A stretch of 33,871 bases of DNA, from NCBI GenBank assembly GCA_021845885.1, contig JAJZVB010000008.1:1-33871 (forward strand). Reading direction: 5' to 3'. The notes under the pieces are model-generated. The model saw only the letters and a program-made list of their open reading frames with translations. It was not told where the DNA came from and ran no database searches. Source of the stretch: Pseudomonadota bacterium (GTDB lineage Bacteria; Pseudomonadota; Gammaproteobacteria; Burkholderiales; JABEVD01). Positions within the stretch are counted from its first letter, which is position 1; every line of letters begins with the position of its first letter. Both the position numbers and the translations under genes were made by a program. This document shows positions 28,401 to 33,871 of this stretch, piece by piece.

Positions 28401-29636
28401 TATGACAGGCTGGAGCAGGAAATCAAGAAGGCGCATCGCGCGGGACTGCTGCTCGCATTGCTCTTCATCGATCTCGACCGGTTCAAGGAAATCAACGATA
28501 CGCTGGGGCATCAGACCGGCGACATTCTGCTCGTCGAGGCGGCGGGAAGGATCGTTTCATGCGTGCGGGAATCGGACACCGTCGCGCGCCTGGGCGGCGA
28601 CGAATTCACGGTCATCCTGTCCGAGCTCTCCGAAGGCAATCATGCGGAGAAGATCGCCCAGAACATCATCGCGAAGCTCGTCGAACCTTTCGTTCTCGGC
28701 AACGAAATGGCCTACGTATCCGCGAGCATAGGCATCACGTTCTATCCCGCCGATGCGCTCGACGTCGAGCATCTTCTGAGAAATGCGGACCAGGCGATGT
28801 ATGTTGCAAAGAATGCGGGGCGCAACCGTTTCAGCTATTTCACGAGATCGTTGCAGGAAAAGGCGCAATCCAGGCTGAGGTTGCTCAATGACTTGCGCGC
28901 GGCGCTTGGCGCCGACCAGTTCATGCTCTATTTCCAGCCCATCGTGGAGCTCGCCACAGGCAGGATCGTCAAGGCGGAAGCCCTGCTGCGCTGGACGCAT
29001 CCGGAGCGGGGGCTGGTCAGCCCCATGGATTTCATCCCGCTCGCGGAGGAAACGGGATTGATCCACGACATCGGGGACTGGGTATTCAGGGAAGCCGCCC
29101 GTTGGGCGAAGCGCTGGATCGCTTTTGGCAACGGCAGTTTCCAGGTCAGCGTGAACGAATCCCCCTCGCAGTTCCAAAGCGAAAACAGGGACATAGACGC
29201 CTGGCTGGGTTGCCTGAAGGAATTCGGCCTTTCCGGACAGAATGTCGTCATCGAAATCACCGAAGGGCTCCTGCTCAATGCGGACAGCCATGTCACGGAC
29301 AAGCTGATCCACTTCAGGGATGCCGGCATACAGGTCGCGATAGACGATTTCGGCACCGGCTATTCGGCCCTTTCCTACCTCAAGAAGTTCGACATCGATT
29401 ACCTGAAGATCGACCAGACTTTCGTCAGGGATCTCGCCACCGATCCGAGCGACATGGCGCTTTCGGAAGCGATCGTCATGATGGCGCACAAGCTCGATCT
29501 CAAGGTGATCGCCGAAGGCGTGGAAACCGATGAGCAAAAGGCGCTGCTTGTCCAGGCGGGTTGCGATTATGCGCAGGGTTACCTGTTCTCCAAGCCGCTT
29601 CCCCCTGCAGAATTCGAGGCGCTGCTCAAGGCATGA
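25410..29636 (+). CDS. Large membrane PAS/GAF multi-sensor GGDEF-EAL protein
   Basis: About seven hydrophobic segments (MASE-like) in the first ~240 aa, then PAS, GAF, PAS, GAF, PAS, GGDEF (RESDTVARLGGDEF, I-site present) and EAL (KAEALLRWTHPE, DDFGTGYSALSYL). Confidence 0.92.
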   Translation: MDVTRSLLGTLVLLTAFLIASIFFPLLPETFYFQDGAVHVIVVILGTVSSLFFAAIMLIQCREGVRDPDFYPIAQGFLAMGILDGFHAIANDATPGFIWLHSLSIFSGGFLSAFVWTGWGGRMQRLHRYVALAAFAIGCFFLAYPDLLPALDAQGGFVLRLDYIDLAGGALFFLTSVHFMLRYWREGEKEALVFATLYLIFCSAAVLFPMSKMWNGEWWLWHMLILLAYGTAIQYVFADHVSLLDNMKKEIADRSLAEARLRVMVEMAPEAIAVLDEDSKIFIDANANAEKLFGCDREELLKHSPFDFYPPEQPDGLPLEESIGIHDDQVAGGMQAVFERDIRNKAGSLVHCEMRLVRLPDAKRRLVRASMTDITERKKAEARIERLTKLYRALSEVNQAIVRMHDESELFPLVCRAAVDFGGVKMAWVGQLREGRIEPVVRYGKGTEYLDRIHVSANGEVPEGRGPTAIAFREHRNVVVNDFGADELTKPWKGNAAGFGLNASATFPIPRGGKPYAVLTVYHDIPGAFDAEMVNLLDEMARDIAFALESFDRERQRKEAQEALIAGERHFRAYFERAMVGMAAINPEKGWIEVNDALCKMLGYPREELVNMTWAQLTHADDLPKNEIMFNQVLAGESEEYEYDKRFIRKDGEIVYVHIAVCAVRKPDGSLDYTVAIVEDVSARRRAENREHLRNRVLELIARGLSLQEIMDFVVQAVEAENTSMLCSILLLDESGHHLLKGSAPNLPAFYSAAIHGAAIGPSEGSCGTAAHTGKRVIVEDIRTHPFWKDYRELAARAGLASCWSEPIFGSSGKVLGTFAVYHGNPGAPNETDIALIESVANLIGIAIERKRIEEELQLASMVYRNTSEAMMVTDEHNRIIAINPAFTQITGYSLNEVSGKDPKILSSGRQDVDFYRVMWSEILNTGLWQGEIWNRKKNGEIYPEWLTINTIFNQDGSIYRHVALFSDITDKVRTDELIWRQANFDLLTGLPNRRMFYDRLEQEIKKAHRAGLLLALLFIDLDRFKEINDTLGHQTGDILLVEAAGRIVSCVRESDTVARLGGDEFTVILSELSEGNHAEKIAQNIIAKLVEPFVLGNEMAYVSASIGITFYPADALDVEHLLRNADQAMYVAKNAGRNRFSYFTRSLQEKAQSRLRLLNDLRAALGADQFMLYFQPIVELATGRIVKAEALLRWTHPERGLVSPMDFIPLAEETGLIHDIGDWVFREAARWAKRWIAFGNGSFQVSVNESPSQFQSENRDIDAWLGCLKEFGLSGQNVVIEITEGLLLNADSHVTDKLIHFRDAGIQVAIDDFGTGYSALSYLKKFDIDYLKIDQTFVRDLATDPSDMALSEAIVMMAHKLDLKVIAEGVETDEQKALLVQAGCDYAQGYLFSKPLPPAEFEALLKA

Positions 29637-30316
29637 AATTCGCGCTCGTTCCAGCGGCAGGGTCGGGTTCCAGAATGGGCACATCGATTCCCAAGCAATA
29701 TGCCATGCTTTGCGGTGAGCCCATGATCCGTCATTCGATTGAAACGCTATGCGGCTTTTCCGCGATATCCAGGGTCTATGTGGTCCTGGCGGAAAACGAT
29801 GTTCGCTGGAAAGAATACGACTGGTCGGCATTCGGCGACAGGCTCGTTGCCCTCAACTGCGGGGGGAAGACGAGGTTGAATAGCGTAATGAACGGCTTGA
29901 GGGCGATGGACGCAGGCGACGACGACTGGGTATTGGTGCACGATGCGGCGAGACCCTGCATCGATCACGAATCGTTGCAGAGGCTCATTGAAGGCACTGA
30001 AAATGAGGCCATAGGCGGAATACTCGCTTTGCCCGTCGCGGATACGCTCAAAAGGGAAGACGGAAAAGGGAGAATTGCAGAAACGGTGCCCCGCGCCAAG
30101 CTATGGCAGGCGCAAACGCCCCAGATGTTCCGCAAGGGTAGGCTGCTGGACGCGCTGTCGAAGGCGCCTGCCGACCAGACCGACGAGGCGGGCGCCATGG
30201 AAGCGCTGGGCTATTCGCCCCGGCTCATTCTGGGCGACCCCGGAAACTTCAAGGTGACCTATCCGGGGGACATGATGCTGGCTGAAATGATTTTGAAAGG
30301 CAGGATGGGAAAATGA
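29633..30316 (+). CDS. ispD: 2-C-methyl-D-erythritol 4-phosphate cytidylyltransferase
   Basis: [66 protein letters not shown] overlap with the upstream gene. Confidence 0.97.
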   Translation: MKFALVPAAGSGSRMGTSIPKQYAMLCGEPMIRHSIETLCGFSAISRVYVVLAENDVRWKEYDWSAFGDRLVALNCGGKTRLNSVMNGLRAMDAGDDDWVLVHDAARPCIDHESLQRLIEGTENEAIGGILALPVADTLKREDGKGRIAETVPRAKLWQAQTPQMFRKGRLLDALSKAPADQTDEAGAMEALGYSPRLILGDPGNFKVTYPGDMMLAEMILKGRMGK

Positions 30317-30786
30317 GGGTTGGACAGGGTTTCGACGTGCATGCCTTGGTCGAGGGGCGAAAACTGATCATAGGGGGCGTGGAAATCCCTTTCGAGAAGG
30401 GGCTGCTCGGGCATTCCGATGCGGACGTGCTGCTGCACGCGATTTGCGATGCGCTGATCGGGGCGGCGGGATTGGGTGACATAGGCAGGCATTTTCCGGA
30501 TACCGATGGGAATTTCGAGAACATCGACAGCAGGATACTCCTGAGGAAAGTGGGCAGCCTGATCGGTGAGGCGGGTTATAAAATCGCGAACATCGACGCC
30601 ACGATCGTGGCCCAGAAACCGAAGATGATGCCCCATGTGCCGCTCATGGTCGAGCGGATTTCATCCGACCTCGGCCTGAATTCAGGAGACGTCAACATCA
30701 AGGCCAAGACCACGGAACATCTCGGCTTCGCGGGCCGTGGGGAAGGCATCGCTGCCGAAGCGGTGGCGCTCATAGAAAGGCTGTGA
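30313..30786 (+). CDS. ispF: 2-C-methyl-D-erythritol 2,4-cyclodiphosphate synthase
   Basis: [70 protein letters not shown]. Confidence 0.98.
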   Translation: MRVGQGFDVHALVEGRKLIIGGVEIPFEKGLLGHSDADVLLHAICDALIGAAGLGDIGRHFPDTDGNFENIDSRILLRKVGSLIGEAGYKIANIDATIVAQKPKMMPHVPLMVERISSDLGLNSGDVNIKAKTTEHLGFAGRGEGIAAEAVALIERL

Positions 30787-31286
30787 TGCGGCTCTTTTTC
30801 GCCATCTGGCCTGACGAAACAGCGAGAAATCGCCTGAATGAACTGGCAAAACGGCTGCACGGTGCATGCGGCGGAAAGGTGACGAGAAGCGATTCGATCC
30901 ATCTCACCCTGGTATTTCTCGGTGAAGTCGAAAAAACGGAAAGTCTGCTCGAAGCGGCTTCGGTCATTTCCGCCAATGCCTTTGAAATCAGGGTGGACAG
31001 GGCAACTTACTGGAAGCACAACCGCATCGCCTGGGCAGGAACGAGTGCCATCCCCGAGGAACTTGCGAAACTCGTCGACGCGCTGAAAAGGGCACTGGAG
31101 CAAAGGGGATTTTCTTTCGATGAAAGGAATTATGTTCCCCATGTCACCCTGGTGAGAAAAGCCGGGATGGCCGAAAATCTTCCGGAATTCGAGCCTTTTT
31201 CCTGGCGCGTATCGGAATTCTGCCTCGCCGCCTCTTCCGAATCCGGCTACAGGATCCTCGAAAAATGGCCGTTAACAGGCTGCTGA
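30786..31286 (+). CDS. thpR: RNA 2',3'-cyclic phosphodiesterase (2H family, ThpR)
   Basis: [17 protein letters not shown], two HxTx motifs (HLTL, HVTL). C-terminal LTGC* is encoded inside the inverted-repeat element at 31274. Confidence 0.92.
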   Translation: MRLFFAIWPDETARNRLNELAKRLHGACGGKVTRSDSIHLTLVFLGEVEKTESLLEAASVISANAFEIRVDRATYWKHNRIAWAGTSAIPEELAKLVDALKRALEQRGFSFDERNYVPHVTLVRKAGMAENLPEFEPFSWRVSEFCLAASSESGYRILEKWPLTGC

Positions 31287-31416
31287 AAAAGGTCATGAGC
31301 GCAGCCGAGACAAGGCGAAAAATGGTGAAAAGCGGAGTTTACACGGAGTAAATGAGCATTTTTAGCCGTTTTTCAACGCCGTATCGGCAAGCGCAATAGT
31401 TTTTCAGCAGCCTGTT
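31274..31416. mobile_element. MITE-like / nested inverted-repeat element (~143 bp)
   Basis: Perfect 17-bp terminal inverted repeats AACAGGCTGCTGAAAAA (31274-31290) and TTTTTCAGCAGCCTGTT (31400-31416). Internal imperfect repeat GCCGAGACAAGGCGAAAAA / TTTTTCAACGCCGTATCGGC and central TTTAC-ACGGA-GTAAA (31338-31352). No coding capacity. Confidence 0.7.
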
Positions 31417-31856
31417 CAAAGGTAGATGCAGCAGGCGAGATGACCGGCTAGGGCTTTCTCGTCGATCTTGGTGTAATCCTTTTCGAAATGGTCTGAAACC
31501 AGGCTTTTCAGCACGGCGCTGGCATTGCCCTTGATCAGCCCCATGAACTGCGCAGGCGCGACGATGATCAGTCTCTGGAACGCATTGGCTGTCCTGCCCT
31601 GTTCCAGGTCCCTCGTCAATTCCATGGCGAACTGCTGAGCCTCGTTCTGCTTCGGGTCGGTGGGAGGCACATAGGCGCCGTGGCCGTTTCCGGCGCTCTT
31701 GTAGTGCCCTGGCCTGTCGGAGACGAGATCGGATGCCTTTTCCCGGCTTGCGGCATGATCGTATTCCCTGATTTTCTCGAGCCCCTTTTTCGGACCCCGG
31801 TTCATGTAAAGAGAGGCGGAGCTGGCATTGGCGACGAGAATCCATGTGTTCATCAT
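31416..31856 (-). CDS. Host attachment (Host_attach) family protein
   Basis: MNTWILVANASSASLYMNRG...REYDHAASREKASDLVSDRPGHYKS...FAMELTRDLEQGRTANAFQRLIIVAPAQFMGLIKGNASAVLKSLVSDHFEKDYTKID. Confidence 0.85.
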   Translation of the reverse strand: MMNTWILVANASSASLYMNRGPKKGLEKIREYDHAASREKASDLVSDRPGHYKSAGNGHGAYVPPTDPKQNEAQQFAMELTRDLEQGRTANAFQRLIIVAPAQFMGLIKGNASAVLKSLVSDHFEKDYTKIDEKALAGHLACCIYL

Positions 31857-31891
31857 ATTCTCCCGATTTTGGAATGCATGTGTGCAATTCC

Positions 31892-31899
31892 ATTATAAT
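31892..31899. promoter_or_regulatory. Palindromic -10 (ATTATAAT) between divergent genes
   Basis: Contains TATAAT on both strands (plus 31894-31899; minus 31897-31892) between the Host_attach gene (-) and tsaB (+). Confidence 0.4.
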
Positions 31900-31923
31900 A
31901 CAGCCTCGATTCGGACCTGCGCC

Positions 31924-32595
31924 TTGAACATACTCGCCTTCGATACTTCCAACGAATACTGCTCGATTGCCCTGTTGTCGGGCGGGAGCGTGATCGAGCG
32001 CGAAGAACTCGCAGGCCAGAATCATTCCGAAATGATCCTGCCCATGATCAGAGATGTGCTTCTCGAGGCCGCCCTTTCCCTGAAGGAACTCGACGGCATC
32101 GCCTTCGGTTCGGGGCCGGGCTCATTCACCGGACTCAGGATTGCCTGCGGCGTCGCCCAGGGCCTGGCGTTCGGAGCAGGGCTCCGGGTGGCGGGCATCG
32201 GGACGCTTGAAGCGCTGGCCGAAGCGGCCTCTTTCCCCCGTATTTTGGCATGCCTGGATGCCAGGATGGGGGAGATTTATCATGCCGCGTTCGAAAGGAT
32301 AGAGGGTGTGCTCCATTGCGTGAGCGAGCCCGGACTCTATTTTCCCGAAGATGCGCCGCTTCTTCCGGGAGAGGGCTGGAAGGGCTGCGGAAGCGGCTTC
32401 CTGGTTCACCAGGAGGCATTGGCTGCGCGTTATGCGGGAAAGCTTGGTTGCCTCGAATCCGAAAGCCGCCCGCATGCCAGGGAAATGGCCAGGCTTGCAG
32501 CGCTCGAGTTCGATGCGGGAAGGGCCGTCGATCCCGAATTCGCAATGCCCCTTTACGTCAGGAACAAGGTCGCGCTCAAGGAGAAGGAACGTTGA
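31924..32595 (+). CDS. tsaB: tRNA threonylcarbamoyladenosine biosynthesis protein TsaB
   Basis: NILAFDTSNEYCSIALLSGGSVIEREELAGQNHSEMILPMI...DGIAFGSGPGSFTGLRIACGVAQGLAFG. Likely TTG start. Confidence 0.95.
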   Translation: MNILAFDTSNEYCSIALLSGGSVIEREELAGQNHSEMILPMIRDVLLEAALSLKELDGIAFGSGPGSFTGLRIACGVAQGLAFGAGLRVAGIGTLEALAEAASFPRILACLDARMGEIYHAAFERIEGVLHCVSEPGLYFPEDAPLLPGEGWKGCGSGFLVHQEALAARYAGKLGCLESESRPHAREMARLAALEFDAGRAVDPEFAMPLYVRNKVALKEKER

Positions 32596-33035
32596 GCGAA
32601 GGCTTCAGGATGATGGGCTTCATTGATCTCGATCGCGTCATCGAAATCGAAAGAAGGAATTACGATTTTCCCTGGACCAGGGGCAATTTCGCCGATTCCA
32701 TCGAATCGGGCTATTGCTGCCTGGTCATGGAAAGGAGCGGGTTCGTCGCAGGATACGGCGTGATGATGCAGGTTCTTGACGAAGCGCATCTGCTCAATTT
32801 GAGCGTTGCGGTCAACTGGCAGGGCATGGGAATGGGCAAAAAGCTGCTCATGCATTTCATCGATACCGCGAAAGGCATGGGCATGAACTCCTTCCATCTC
32901 GAAGTGAGGCCGTCGAACAGCGTGGCGCTCAATCTTTACAGGCGTGCAGGCTTTTCAGAAATCGCGGTGAGGCCCGATTATTATCCTGCGGAAAAGGGCA
33001 GGGAAGATGCGGTATTGATGAGGATGGATCTTTGA
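32592..33035 (+). CDS. rimI: Ribosomal-protein-alanine N-acetyltransferase RimI
   Basis: GNAT fold: IEIERRNYDFPWTRGNFADSIESGY, LLNLSVAVNWQGMGMGKKLL, LEVRPSNSVALNLYRRAGF. Sits between tsaB and UDG; TTG start overlapping the tsaB stop. Confidence 0.93.
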   Translation: MSEGFRMMGFIDLDRVIEIERRNYDFPWTRGNFADSIESGYCCLVMERSGFVAGYGVMMQVLDEAHLLNLSVAVNWQGMGMGKKLLMHFIDTAKGMGMNSFHLEVRPSNSVALNLYRRAGFSEIAVRPDYYPAEKGREDAVLMRMDL

Positions 33036-33670
33036 ACAAAATGATGCTCGAGGAACTGGGCCTTCAGCCGGTCTGGAAGCTCAGGGAACGGGAAAGGGAA
33101 GTGCCGGGAGTCGCTGCAATGGGCTGGGAAGAACTCGGGAAAACGATTTCATCCTGCACGATCTGCCCTCTGCACAAGGGAAGGAACAAGGCCGTGGTCG
33201 GGGCAGGCAACCCGCATGCCGACTGGCTTTTTATCGGGGAGGCCCCGGGGGCGGAGGAAGACCGGACGGGGGAGCCTTTCGTCGGGCAGGCCGGGAAGCT
33301 TCTAGACAACATGCTCGCGGCGATAGGCCTTTCCAGGAAAAGCAACGTCTATATCGCCAACACCGTGAAATGCAGGCCGCCCGGAAACAGGAATCCGGAG
33401 CCTTCCGAAATGTCGGCATGCCGCCCTTATCTGGAAAGGCAGATCGAACTCGTCGGCCCCAAGCTCATCGTGATCCTGGGGCGGATCGCCGCGCAGTCCG
33501 TTCTGGATTCCGATGCGTCGATCGCGTCCCTCAGGGGGAAGCGCCATGCCTGCAGGAACGTTCCGGCAATCGTCACCTACCATCCAGCCTATCTGCTCAG
33601 GAATCCGGAGGACAAGGCGAAAGCCTGGGAAGACCTGTGTTTCGCCAGGAGGTTCATGAAGGAACTCTAA
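33032..33670 (+). CDS. Family 4 (4Fe-4S) uracil-DNA glycosylase
   Basis: CTICPLHKGRNKAVVGAGNPHADWLFIGEAPGAEEDRTGEPFVGQAGKLLDNML, NTVKCRPPGNRNPEPSEMSACRPYLERQIE, ATYHPAYLLR-like C-terminus (VTYHPAYLLRNPEDK). Confidence 0.95.
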   Translation: MNKMMLEELGLQPVWKLREREREVPGVAAMGWEELGKTISSCTICPLHKGRNKAVVGAGNPHADWLFIGEAPGAEEDRTGEPFVGQAGKLLDNMLAAIGLSRKSNVYIANTVKCRPPGNRNPEPSEMSACRPYLERQIELVGPKLIVILGRIAAQSVLDSDASIASLRGKRHACRNVPAIVTYHPAYLLRNPEDKAKAWEDLCFARRFMKEL

Positions 33671-33758
33671 CCCGGAAATTTCATGATTGAGGTATCGGCA
33701 CAAGCTTGAAACCCGCATACAATCAGCTTGCGAGAAGATTATGTGAGGGGTTGTGCCG

Positions 33759-33871
33759 ATGCCAGATTGTACCGCAAGTGAAATTGATTTTGGGCGTCTT
33801 GGGCGCCGGGTTGTGGAAGCGAATTTTCTGGGAGGTTCGATCAGTTCCGACGGGGGGCTGATGCTGCTCGA
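33759..33871 (+). CDS. IS1380-like transposase, N-terminus only (truncated by window end)
   Basis: Hand translation: MPDCTASEIDFGRLGRRVVEANFLGGSISSDGGLMLL, resembling IS1380-family N-termini (F..LGxRxVEAxFDGGxITSDGGxLLL). Absent from the ORF track because it is open at the edge. Confidence 0.75.
   Translation, partial: MPDCTASEIDFGRLGRRVVEANFLGGSISSDGGLMLL

Noticed and set aside
28557-29831. 424-aa minus-strand ORF
   Set aside because: Shadow of the GGDEF-EAL region and ispD start; no domain.
1-33871. CRISPR arrays, tRNA and rRNA genes
   Set aside because: No regularly spaced direct repeats, cloverleaf or rRNA-like segments were seen by eye; a tRNAscan/CRISPR search would be needed to exclude small cases.

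Overview
GC-rich proteobacterial chromosomal window, probably betaproteobacterial (inferred from gene content only). Left to right it contains: (1) the 5' part of a minus-strand TonB-dependent receptor that runs off the left edge and is absent from the ORF track; (2) a PAS-PAS-GGDEF-EAL protein; (3) what looks like the wreck of an Anbu (bacterial proteasome-like) locus, an alpha-E C-terminal fragment head-to-head with an N-truncated, frameshifted Anbu fragment; (4) an EAL-(CBS)-GGDEF protein; (5) a FimV/LysM-like protein; (6) a minus-strand chemotaxis operon: 55-aa small ORF, cheV, cheV, cheY, cheZ, cheA, and an MCP with a CxxCH haem motif; (7) a glycosyltransferase-like protein, a lipoprotein, serB, a HAD phosphatase and mfd; (8) a small membrane protein, an alpha/beta hydrolase and the AmmeMemoRadiSam trio; (9) a 1408-aa membrane PAS/GAF/GGDEF/EAL protein; (10) ispD-ispF-thpR, a ~143-bp MITE-like inverted-repeat element, a Host_attach-family protein, tsaB-rimI-family 4 UDG, and the start of an IS1380-like transposase cut by the right edge. 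The best leads are the Anbu/alpha-E junction, the unannotated 55-aa Cys-rich ORF behind a sigma28-like promoter at the head of the che operon, the haem-motif MCP, two Pho-box-like sites near a TonB receptor and a c-di-GMP gene, and the MITE-like element that supplies the thpR stop codon. No clearly new multi-gene system could be demonstrated from sequence alone. All family calls are by eye, without database searches.
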